Source of the DNA: Echinococcus granulosus
Lineage: Eukaryota; Platyhelminthes; Cestoda; Cyclophyllidea; Taeniidae
Assembly: GCF_000524195.1 (NCBI RefSeq)
Contig: NW_020170439.1
Coordinates: 307,713-318,604, forward strand
Direction of reading: 5' to 3'
Length of the DNA stretch: 10,892 nt
The notes under the pieces were generated by a model, which had not been told where the DNA came from, did not search any database, and saw nothing but the letters and a program-made list of their open reading frames with translations. Position 1 is the first letter of the stretch, and each line of letters opens with the position of its first letter. Made by a program: the position numbers and the translations under genes. Positions 1-8,061 of the stretch are shown one piece after another.

Positions 1-12
1 GCTCCTCTCTCT

Positions 13-20
13 TATAAATA
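13..20 (+). promoter_or_regulatory. TATA-like box at left edge
   Basis: TATAAATA, preceded by a pyrimidine tract and followed within 30 nt by GC-rich structured sequence. It could serve the small RNA candidate or a plus-strand transcript; no coding exon follows. Confidence 0.25.
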
Positions 21-32
21 CACCCTTTTAAG

Positions 33-165
33 CGATATTCCATCGGGTGGGTTGAGATGGCGGCCCGGACTGGAATATCGATCGGGTGGTGGGAACTGCC
101 GTCCCAGCGCGGGTACAAACCGATAATCCATTGTCTGCACTCACCGCAAATTATCGATTTTTTTT
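33..165 (+). ncRNA. Possible small RNA unit with TATA box and T8 terminator
   Basis: TATAAATA at 13-20 lies about 25-30 nt before a locally GC-rich, structured stretch. That stretch holds an exact 10-bp inverted pair at 33-42 and 71-80, and an 8-bp direct repeat TCGGGTGG at 43-50 and 82-89. Near the end, 121-127 can pair with 150-156 just before a run of eight T (158-165), which resembles a Pol III stop. The layout fits a TATA-driven Pol III transcript of about 115 nt, but it matches no RNA family I recognise and could equally be a repeat fragment. Confidence 0.22.
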
Positions 166-1930
166 AGCAAATGTTTAATTACTGTGCGCAATTTTTGGGA
201 ATATGAAATATGGGCTTTTGAAGGAGAAGCGGCAAAATACACATTCTTGAAGTTGATGTGTGCAAATGCACATATTTACGATCAAAGTGATAGATGCTAA
301 ATGAAAGATGGCAAGCGAAGATAAAAGAACCGACGGATTTTTTAAAACACAACATATGCTAAAGTAAAGTGCCGTCTGTGGTTGCTGGGCCTTTTGTCCT
401 GCCTTTTTCACCTCCTGCTATGCTTTATTTCTCCATCTTCAATTATGTGAACTGGTAATCCTGATAATCACTTGCATGCTGAGAATGCCTCTTTTAAAAT
501 TGGGAAATATACATCACAAGCCCCAAACATGGGCATTTAATGACATAAATTACTCCAAACAGTGGCAACAGCGTAATCACAACCTGTCTGCAATCATTCA
601 ACACAAAGGTAGTATAGTCCAATCCCCTTTGAGGTGATAGGTCAACAAAAGTGGACCAATTAGGTGCGCGCAAATTGCACACCATTTCAAGCGGACTTTG
701 AACGTGTGTGTGTGTGGATGTGCGTGGCTGGCTGATTCAGTACTGCCGGTCCCTCTGAAATGGGTGTGTATGGTTGTGATTGTGATTTTGATTCCTCCTA
801 TTGCGTTGGCATGATCTTTTAGTAAATTGACGAAATAATGATTTTGTCTTGGCGTTCAGTGAGACCCGCATAGAGAGACAGACAACTCGGAGGGCATTTA
901 ATGCCAATGTATCCATCGATCCGGGGTCACAGGATGGGAGAAAATAGTCCCTCCCACCCTCATGGCAGACTTAAGACAGTAGGGTAGTTTCGTTTGGTCA
1001 AATTTACACTACAGAATCCGCAAAGTCTAATCAGATTCTATCCATGTCTGCCAAACGCTACGTCAAAAGGTTGGATACACTTCCATTTCAATAGGCGAGG
1101 TAACGATGCGGGTTCACCAAACAGCCAACAGCCCAATCTATAATCCATTATAACTCAATTCGACCACCCTACTATTTCCCTGAAAACAGCCCCACGGTAA
1201 CCTCCTGAAGACATGGTGATGATGATTTGTTGCGTGTAAATGAGTAGTTCGTTAAAACAAAACCCACCAAACGATGTGCATGTCCGCGTGACCATGACAT
1301 TCAGAAACAATCTACAGACAAAAAGTCAGGGAGCACCTTTTAGGGTGAATGGAAGACATGAAGGACATACTTAGGGGTACTCCCTGAGCCTTTTGCGTCC
1401 CCTTCACAACATTTTTGCACCAAAATTCACTTCTTGAGCAGATCCATGTGATGCGTACCGATGCAGCGTTACCGCATTTGCCCCCTTCTTCACGTTGTAC
1501 GATTTACGGTGCGAGACACTCCTACAACCCCAAAACCGAGTCGCACTCCCTGCCTCATGGTAACAACCTCAACTCGCATCATTCACATCGACTCAACCAA
1601 CAACAAGATGTGATATCATGGCATGACGTGAAAACGCGTTCCAATACATGAGATAAATATGAACACAATGAAACACCTTCACAGACTACATGCCCCCACG
1701 ACCTACAGAGAGGCATTACAGAAAACCCCATTGAATGCTACACGAACTTTCCTACGGAACGGATGATTTTACCTTCCCGGGGTGCGAGTCGAAGCTTAAA
1801 AGTACCCAACGCTACCCCACTCTCTGAACACATGCATGTTTCGGTTGTCCGTGGGACGGTTATCAGCACGCGTGTCCGCAACATCCCATGCACATCCACA
1901 CAAAAAACATACGATAAAGACGCTAAAACA
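166..1930. other. Intergenic stretch without a supported gene
   Basis: I scanned both strands for exon-like frames with matched splice sites and found none that persuade. Short open frames (for example a 63-codon minus frame at 494-685 with a true ATG) have no recognisable product. From about 860 to 1900 the plus strand is C/A-rich and fairly CpG-rich. This skew continues from the neighbouring minus-strand gene past its poly(A) signal, so read-through or another minus transcript is possible. Confidence 0.4.
704..716. repeat. GT microsatellite
   Basis: A pure 13-nt GT run, followed by a further G/T-rich tract to about 800 that includes two TTGTGA copies. A simple repeat with no evident function. 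Confidence 0.8.
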
Positions 1931-1944
1931 TTTGCAAAATTCTT

Positions 1945-1950
1945 TTTATT
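1945..1950 (-). terminator. Poly(A) signal of the two-pass membrane protein gene
   Basis: AATAAA on the minus strand lies about 127 nt after the TGA. A T/GT-rich stretch on the minus strand (about 1913-1885) follows roughly 30 nt downstream, as expected for a cleavage-stimulating element. Cleavage is therefore predicted near 1920-1935. Confidence 0.65.
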
Positions 1951-2076
1951 TGATCGTAATGTTGACAGGGGTAGTATTAATTTGGGCGCGTACAACTTTC
2001 TAACTTCATGAAGACAGACGCATTCATCGATATCTGGGGACGAATCCGGTGGCAGCGGAAGCGCAGGATAACCCCC

Positions 2077-2235
2077 TCATGACATCTTGGAAGCGGTCAC
2101 ACTCTCGTAAGAAGGGGGAGCATAGTCAGGTGGCGGTTCCAACAGAGGTGCAGTGGCTTTCGAATAGGTGGACGAGTCAAGAACGGTTTGTGGAGATTGT
2201 GGAAGTGCAGGTGCATTTATCGATGCCGGAGGTGG
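2077..2235 (-). CDS. Coding exon 3 of the two-pass membrane protein (PPxY tail and stop)
   Basis: The acceptor is CGTTTTAG, with the AG at 2237-2236. The 159-nt exon encodes 52 residues and a TGA at 2079-2077. The product starts PPPASINAPA and contains EPPPDYAPPSYESV near its end, so it carries two adjacent PPxY motifs. Its Pro-rich start continues the Pro-rich end of exon 2 in the same phase. Together with the downstream poly(A) signal, this is why I join it across a 1,170-nt intron rather than treat it as a separate gene. Another small exon inside that intron cannot be excluded. Confidence 0.72.
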   Translation of the reverse strand, partial: PPPASINAPALPQSPQTVLDSSTYSKATAPLLEPPPDYAPPSYESVTASKMS

Positions 2236-3867
2236 CTAAAACGGACAAAACACATCACCCAGCCTCATTAGTTTCTCTAGAAAATCCACCTTACCCTTCA
2301 AACCGCAAAAGGAATTGCATGCCTCCCCACACCAGCTATGCCACTCATCATCTCACATTATTCTACGAAATCTCCCTAACTTGACCAACAACACTATGAT
2401 ATGTTCCCACAACCATCCCTCGTAATTCCTATCGTCTTTCCCATGACTACTTCCTCCTACCAAATCACTCACTCCTGTGGTCTCCAAGCACACGGCACCA
2501 CTTTACTCTTTGTCAGCTAAATCAGCAATGAAATTAGCTTCCCTCGCATTGCTTGAGGTTGTATACTGGACACCAGACATCACCTCCATTACCACCACCA
2601 ACCAACTCAGTGAGACCACACAATCCTCTCCTGCACACCGCAACTCGCCACACCTCCCAGCCACAATTTGCCTGAAGCGAGAAATGACTTATAAAATAAG
2701 CTAAACTCAAATGGGAGGCATAAACAAAATAAGAGCACCAATCGGTACTCGCCGTATGTGACAAATGACCAAACCGCAGTGACGTATTAATGTTGCATTG
2801 GCAACCGATATTCACATTTTTACTTACAAATGGTACACATCCTCAAGTAAATCTGACCTTTCAATATTTAGAGCATATATTGGAACGTTGAGAGGTCACG
2901 TAATAGGTGAGTAAGAATAACCATATAATTTTCTTCTGACATGACTTTGTCTCAGGACACAAATATCGTCTCAAATTTTCCTACCCATCAACTAGATGTC
3001 CGACAATTTTGCACAAAAAAGAGAAAGACGAAAATTTTGGCTGTGCTCGCAAAGGCAGTGCGCCTGCCATGAGAGGGTCGAATTGAAAACTACTCAAAGC
3101 AATAAATTGGGCTTTAACATTCAAGATAGTGTACATATCAATTACTATGCAATCCAGTTGAAAACCTTTGCACTGTCAACACTACTGGGTATCAAATAGC
3201 CAGAAATAACCATATGGGTGTAATATGCCAGAAAAATTTATTATAAGTGTTATTTAGGAGAAAGCAAGAAAAAGAACGACCCAACAAAAAGCCAACAGTG
3301 GGCATCAGACACAGGGATCACATAATAAGCACACATTTTCGAAACAAAAAAGACATATAACGACAAAAGCGGGTAAAAAGCTGGAACAATATTCGAAAAA
3401 CCTACGGTTACGACGCAGACGCTAGGTGGGACGACTGGTTTACTTGGGGTGAGGCAGCACAGGAAGCCGCCAGTTATGAACACGAGCAGGGACATTATCC
3501 CACCAAAAACAAGTAGCGAGATGCCGATACCTTTCCTAGGGAAAAGAAAAACATCAATAAGCTAATTATGAAAATTTCTTCGGAATGTGATGCAAGAATC
3601 GGTATACCACATAACACGGCCTTCGGTTGGTCGAAAGTCATTGTCGAACAAGTCCCTGATCTCTTCGGTTATAAGGTCATTGTCTCTGTTCATGTAAACA
3701 AGTATTCCACCGGCAACAAAAAATACAATTGTTAATATTGCACTAACTGCAAGACAGCAGCTGCAGCAGCACATGCTAACTTTTCGACAGCAGCCAACTT
3801 TCGGTTGCACAGACAACGATGGCACTACAGATGATACGCCATAAGATTCCTGGTAACGAGCCGCCAT
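2077..3867 (-). CDS. Two-pass membrane protein with PPxY-containing cytosolic tail (3 coding exons)
   Basis: Model: join of 3867-3608, 3535-3406 and 2235-2077 on the minus strand, giving about 182 residues. Seen: the N-terminal ~38 residues are rich in Cys and basic residues (CCRK near 26-29, MCCCSCC at 32-38), which suggests a cytosolic, possibly palmitoylated end. Membrane span 1 is about 39-58. A short acidic loop (about 60-86) follows, then span 2 at about 90-115, ending in a Cys pair. The tail (116-182) is Pro-rich and carries PPDY at 165-168, PPSY at 170-173 and YESV at 173-176. Known: PPxY motifs bind WW domains such as those of NEDD4-family ubiquitin ligases, and YxxPhi motifs direct endocytic or lysosomal sorting. 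The architecture of two spans plus a PPxY tail resembles vertebrate TMEM51/TMEM139-type proteins, but I claim no homology. Start: ATG at 3867 is the first ATG after the 3951 acceptor. It has A at -3 and G at +4, and splicing places an in-frame TAA upstream. The family is not recognised, so function is inferred from motifs only. Confidence 0.78.
2236..3405 (-). other. Large intron of the membrane protein gene, strongly strand-skewed
   Basis: A 1,170-nt intron. From about 2340 to 2640 the plus strand is very poor in G and rich in C and A (for example only 3 G in 2341-2400), so the transcribed sense strand is G/T-rich. I see no convincing internal exon. Several open frames occur but lack matched splice sites in the right phase. 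It includes an AATAAA (3242-3237) discussed under findings. Confidence 0.5.
3406..3535 (-). CDS. Coding exon 2 of the two-pass membrane protein (span 2 and proline linker)
   Basis: The acceptor is the AG at 3537-3536. One base completes Trp87, then Lys-Gly-Ile-Gly opens the second membrane span, which ends in Cys-Cys-Leu, followed by TPSKPVVPPS. The 3' end must be phase 0 to join the next exon. Two donors fit: GTAGGT at 3405 (chosen, closer to consensus) or GTAACC at 3411, which would drop two residues. The frame stays open past both donors to a TAA at 3252-3250, so a read-through form is possible (see findings). Confidence 0.7.
3608..3867 (-). CDS. Coding exon 1 of the two-pass membrane protein (N-terminus, span 1, acidic loop)
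   Basis: 260 nt, 86 codons plus two bases, ending in phase 2. It encodes the initiator Met, the Cys cluster, the first hydrophobic span and the acidic loop up to Arg-Val-Met. The donor is GTATAC at 3607. The split codon TG|G becomes Trp87 after splicing. If the donor is not used, the frame closes 16 codons later at a TAG, so splicing is needed to reach span 2. The intron to the next exon is 72 nt (3607-3536). It has a pyrimidine-rich 3' end and ends in CTAG. Confidence 0.8.
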
Positions 3868-4011
3868 ACTGAATTTGTGTGAGTGCACCAAGAAGGCCCA
3901 AGGCACTGTAACCGATACCAGTAATGTCGTAGACAAACGATGCGGGGTAACTGAAGGGGTCAGGTTTCAATAATCAAAACAACAAGCCGCCAATTGCCAA
4001 AAATACTCACC
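3868..4011 (-). other. Spliced 5' leader of the two-pass membrane protein gene
   Basis: The upstream non-coding exon ends at 4011 (CTAAG) and is followed by a consensus donor GTGAGT at 4010. A 60-nt intron runs to the acceptor CCCCTTCAG at 3951. The second leader piece, 3950-3868, has no ATG. Joining the two puts a TAA (bases 4014-4012) in frame with the start codon and upstream of it. The 5' limit of the first leader exon is not visible. The 3951 acceptor could also receive a trans-spliced leader, as is known in flatworms. Confidence 0.6.
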
Positions 4012-4805
4012 TTAGAAAAGCTTTTATAAATTTAGATTTGTAAAATTACAGTAATTAAATTGTACAGCTAAGCATTTTTACAGCTGATAAACTGTGGGAC
4101 GCAGAAGAAACTTTTCTGATCTAATATAAATAAAACATTGCCAATTACAGATAATAAAATAAAAATATATTTAACTAATTTCCCTAATAAATTCACGTTT
4201 ATTGAACAAAAAACATTTTTAGAGTAATATTTACCAGTGCACAAATTTCGCCTTATGCCAAAGATTTAAGTATTCAGGGTTTCAAGTTTTTGCTACATGT
4301 AACACTTTTTTGACCACCTGTTTTACCTATTCGCTGATTGTATAAGACATCTAAGCTTTACCTAGCCACAGAATCCCTTAAAATGCGTTTGAATACTATT
4401 TGTTAATTTTAGGCGCAATTCTCTCTAAGATTACCTGCAATTTACAACTTTAGTAGCCTTTTGAAATCGTAATCTACTAACATTAAAGTGTGCTGAGACC
4501 TTTCTGAAGGAGTACGCATAGTTAACGTACAGTCGGGCTTGGATCATCTGTCCTGCCTCAGAGGACGGGCTGTCTGAAAGGGTGGAATGGTGAAGTTCTA
4601 AATCAGTCCACTGCTTAAATCGGGAGTTAAACAAACTATCAACATGTTGAGCTATCTTTTGTGTTTAATCTACCGCGCAGATCTCACAGAAGTACTGGGT
4701 CCTCAAGTCATCGTCTAGTGCAATTTCAGGAGCAGTGCATGCCCTCTTCCATCTTAAAAAAAATGCACTATTTGATGTTTCAAGTCTGGTGGCGAGGCTA
4801 TTAAC

Positions 4806-4877
4806 TGATTATCACCAAGTTTGATGGTCTTAAACAATTCTTAACCCGGTATAGTTAGGACCATCAAGTGTATATCA
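4806..4877 (+). ncRNA. Pre-miRNA-like hairpin candidate
   Basis: A 14-pair stem joins 4820-4833 to 4855-4868 (12 Watson-Crick pairs and two T-G wobbles) around a 21-nt loop. A looser outer helix with small bulges pairs 4806-4815 with 4870-4877. Total size, about 72 nt, and stem shape fit an animal pre-miRNA. No conserved flatworm miRNA seed was recognised in either arm, and such hairpins also occur by chance. Confidence 0.25.
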
Positions 4878-6368
4878 CATATTTCTATCCGGCCAAAATA
4901 TCTTGCTTAAATGATACGGTGAAAAGGAGGGAATTCGTCAGTTTTGCAATCTGGCAAAAAGCCAAAAAGGTTACGCACACCTAGCAAGTCAGTAATGAAT
5001 CAGTCTACACGTGACAGACAAAAATTTTGCTTTAATCTGCCTCAAATCAAGTAGTAAAAATGTTGTGAGATTGGGTGGTGTACTAGAATTCCCAATCTTT
5101 GAGAACTTGTAGCTTGACGTAACTGGCATTTAATGGAGAAATAAATTCTGCGCAATTAACTTTCATTTAATGATCTTTTACTTCATCCGAATGCGAAACA
5201 ATGGCTATCAGGTCTATTATTCAAAACGCAGTCGTATTTTTATGGAATATGCAACTGCTATTTTTATCTCCTTGCCTAATTAATTGAATGGTAGGCAACT
5301 CTAAAAGACAAAGAGCTACCTCGGTCTTTATTTACAGTTTTAAGTTCACACTGGTACCTTCCCCCGACTTTGAAATCTACTGCGTAAACAATGTTGACAA
5401 AATGTTTTTCCCTATTCTGAAAAAGTTCCAGGGTGATTTTAGGATCTACTTGTTTTGCTCCAAGTTGAGTTTGTTTGAGATTTTGGAAAATACTCGGAAC
5501 AAATGTATCCACTAGGGATTGTTTGTGCTCACATAGAACACATCGACTCGTCACTTTGGCACTCTTATGAGTGCAGCTTATAAATTCTTTTGGCTGACTA
5601 CTTAGGTGACCATTTTATTCTAACCTCACCCAAAAATAGCGAAATCCTAGACCGTTTAGTTGAAAGACCGTCACATCCAAAATTGAACGTGTGACCCGAG
5701 TTAACCATATGCAGCACCTGCATTATGGCGTTTTTTGCCCAGTGGCATTTGGCTTTACTGATCGTAAGGCATCAAATGAAAAGCAACAGGCTTTTATTTT
5801 AAAGAATGCCATTTGGACATATATTTTTCTATCTAAGGCCGCCTCAGTTGAATTCAACGGCGATTTCTGTAGGCAAGACAACAACTGAAGGATTTAAAGG
5901 GAGTGTATTTCTTCAAGTATTTGCCGATTCAATGTAAATAAGGATTTGTTGCTCTTTCTTTTTTAATTTTCTTGGAATCAAATGCCAAAACGACATTGTT
6001 TTGTTGTACAAATGTCTGGTGATGCTTCTTCAAAAGCACTACCGCCCAGCTTTTCAAGCCACCATTGCGTTGTTAGGATCTACATTCCGTCAGAGCCCAT
6101 TTCACATTCTCATATTTCCAACAGATATCCTGCCCTCCTCATTTTCCAGATGAAATTCGAAACACGCACGCACACAGCTTCACTTTGGCGCCAAAATTTG
6201 TTTTATTTAAGCATATAAACTGGCCCACCCTTTTCCACTATTGGGAAGAAATTTCATCTTTTTTTCTGGGGTAGAAATGGTCAATTTTTCGAAGAAAAAA
6301 GCCGTTTTGCTGAAAACAACTTATTTTCCTAACAGTAGATGCAATTACCTGTCAAGTGATAAAGGAGC

Positions 6369-6397
6369 CACGTGATTGGCATTCTATTATTCACGTG
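6369..6397. promoter_or_regulatory. Paired CACGTG E-boxes
   Basis: CACGTGA at 6369-6375 and TCACGTG at 6391-6397 form an inverted pair, with the two CACGTG cores 23 bp apart, about two helical turns. bHLH factors of the USF/MYC/TFEB type bind this core. The pair lies over 2 kb from either gene start, so any regulatory role is speculative. Confidence 0.25.
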
Positions 6398-6814
6398 CAC
6401 AATTTATCGACTTTACTTTGACAGCTTGTCCATCAATTTGACATGTTTTTGTGGGTGTTCTCTCCTTGGCTTTAAATTTCTTTTGAGCAAGTAATGCATA
6501 ACGCAGATGACCGACAGCGTTATTGATTTCCGGCTGAGTTCTAGTGTTGTCAAGTGTCAAATGTGACACCTCACCTAATCAGTGATTAGTCACTATTTTA
6601 TTGCGTAAATAAGTAAAATAACTCATCCCTTTTCCGTCAGAACAACAATACATTACTTTATGTGTCAGAAGGTGAAGAGACTTCTTGGTTATCATGCCAA
6701 CTCGTTAATTCAATGATAGCTTAAAAACCATAACGCTTGATGAAGCATCTTTATGCTACTTTTTTTAAAAATATATTTTAGTACTTTGATGGTTTGTTTT
6801 ACTCTGCACTTGTT

Positions 6815-7000
6815 CAGGGGGCACTTTAGTCTCCCTGGATTGTACCTCTGCTCGGTGGCATGTCGTCCGGGCCGAGTCAGTATCCTCAGCTCTTCTCTAC
6901 ATCATTACTACGACTTCAGGGAAGACTCGATGACGCTGCTACTTTGTCCTTTCAAATAAATTTATCCTACTGGAATATCGCCTCACCCATTTGCTTAGGT
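6815..7000 (+). other. GC-richer island with overlapping open frames
   Basis: An acceptor-like TTGTTCAG near 6810-6817 precedes about 140 bases that are markedly more GC-rich than their flanks. Two plus frames are open. One starts at a true ATG, 6860 (MSSGPSQYPQLFSTS...). The other ends at a TAA embedded in an AATAAA at 6954-6959. This could be a terminal exon, an exon remnant or a short unique island. No product is recognised and no matching upstream exon was found. Confidence 0.2.
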
Positions 7001-7054
7001 GAACAAAGGAGATCATTTTTAAAAGTCATGACGCTAAGAGTTTGTGATTTATGA

Positions 7055-7990
7055 CTCGACTAGTGTAGAATTGGCATATAAATGGCAGCATTCCTTTCAG
7101 AAGGCGTAGCTGATTGACAGCATATGGACCAAGTGGACAAATTCCATCCGAGTTCAATTAGTTCAGCAACTAGCCCGTAAACATTCCATTAGTCGTGATT
7201 CAAAATACAGGATTTCAAGATTATTTTTAGGAAAAAGAATTAAGGCAAACATTCGACATACTAAGCGTAAATGAAAGTCGCTTTTTATCATTTATCACAA
7301 ACTTTCAAAGTGCTAGAAGGGAACCAAAAGAACTCCGTTCTTTTTTCTTTACTTGTCAAAAAAAGAACCACTGTAATTTCTCGTCCCTCTTCAACTAGAC
7401 AGGAGGTCGCAAACTCAACAATTCTTCAGCAATTTAGTATTTGGCAACCACTAATCTACCTCCAAAATACTTCACACTATTTCTACCTGCCTCTTTCACC
7501 TTCTAGGCGATTGTTTAACATTAAGCAATGTGTGAACAATGCGGATGAGGTGATGCTGTACCAGCCTTCCAGACCTCCACCCCCAAGGTGTGGGTTAATT
7601 CGAAGCTAAGTCTTATTGTACAAAGTCTTTCTGTTTTTCCTTCTGGAGAGGAGAGTGTCCCTGCACATCTCAATTGGCACGTAGGAAGGTTCCTTATAAA
7701 TAACTGCGTCCATAGTTCGTCATACACACGCAAGTAAGTAAATTGCTATTCTCCTAAGGTGGGGTAGAACGCATCTTTTCACGAGAGAATTAAAGAACGA
7801 AGGAGCAGTCTTTGAATCTCGTTGTCATCTATGCATTTATGGTAATGATATCCCTTCGGTCAGCTTTTCTTTCGACTTTTTCCTCTCTGTAGATTTTAAG
7901 TGTAGTCGAATTGCTCGTGCGTTAACAGTGATAGTTGATTCTCTATCTATGCTCAAGAGTAGAGTTTCAGCCTCAAGGCGATGTATTTAT
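7055..7990. other. Intergenic region, no supported gene
   Basis: AT-rich. It holds a 112-codon plus frame with a true ATG (7271-7609) whose product has no recognisable domain and whose length is not exceptional for a window of this size. A TATAAATA at 7694-7701 is followed by a donor-like GTAAGT near 7734, with no coding sequence around it. Confidence 0.35.
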
Positions 7991-8061
7991 CGCACCCTCT
8001 TTGAATGCGAGTCCTCTACAGTCTTGAGACCGAGTCAAACGCGGTTCCGGTCAAGTGATGG
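7991..8061 (+). repeat. Left arm of a 71-bp inverted repeat pair
   Basis: Bases 7991-8061 are the reverse complement of 8949-9019 at 69 of 71 positions. The mismatches are the G of TTGAATGCGA and the A of AAGTGATGG. Read on the minus strand, both arms can encode HHLTGTAFDSVSRL followed by a stop, but neither sits in a convincing gene. Confidence 0.85.

Larger units (their letters stand above)
4080..6750. other. Intergenic region between divergent genes, left part
   Basis: AT-rich with scattered stops in all frames. The longest frames (for example minus 5554-5276, 92 codons) have no ATG start and no recognisable domain. Apart from the hairpin at 4806-4877 and the CACGTG pair at 6369-6397, I see only low-complexity AT tracts. 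The promoter of the minus-strand gene must lie near 4012-4300, but no clear TATA or initiator stands out. Confidence 0.4.

Noticed and set aside
1738..2011. Overlapping 82- and 85-codon frames on both strands
   Set aside because: They cover the 3' UTR and poly(A) signal of the membrane protein gene. Neither has a domain or splice support, and the minus frame starts at TTG.
2049..2384. 111-codon plus-strand open frame
   Set aside because: It is antisense to the PPxY exon (2235-2077), whose splice site, frame and Pro-rich product are far more convincing; it has no recognisable product of its own.
3776..3970. Minus frame reading KPDPFSYPASFVYDITGIG...
   Set aside because: It starts inside the predicted 60-nt leader intron and overlaps the leader exon in the wrong frame for the membrane protein. 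Its hydrophobic look comes from the shifted frame.
5276..5554. 92-codon minus-strand frame with a protein-like look (Cys pair near start)
   Set aside because: It begins at GTG with no ATG inside and has no splice acceptor in phase or recognisable domain.
5661..5668. TGAAAGAC, identical to the miR-71 seed region
   Set aside because: The remaining bases do not match miR-71 and no pre-miRNA hairpin forms around it.
7271..7609. 112-codon plus-strand frame with true ATG
   Set aside because: One or so frames of this length are expected by chance in a window of this size and composition. No domain, splice context or poly(A) signal supports it.
7694..7740. TATAAATA followed by donor-like GTAAGT, considered as a spliced-leader RNA gene
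   Set aside because: No recognisable leader exon, Sm site or structured tail follows, and the spacing leaves only about 10 nt of exon.
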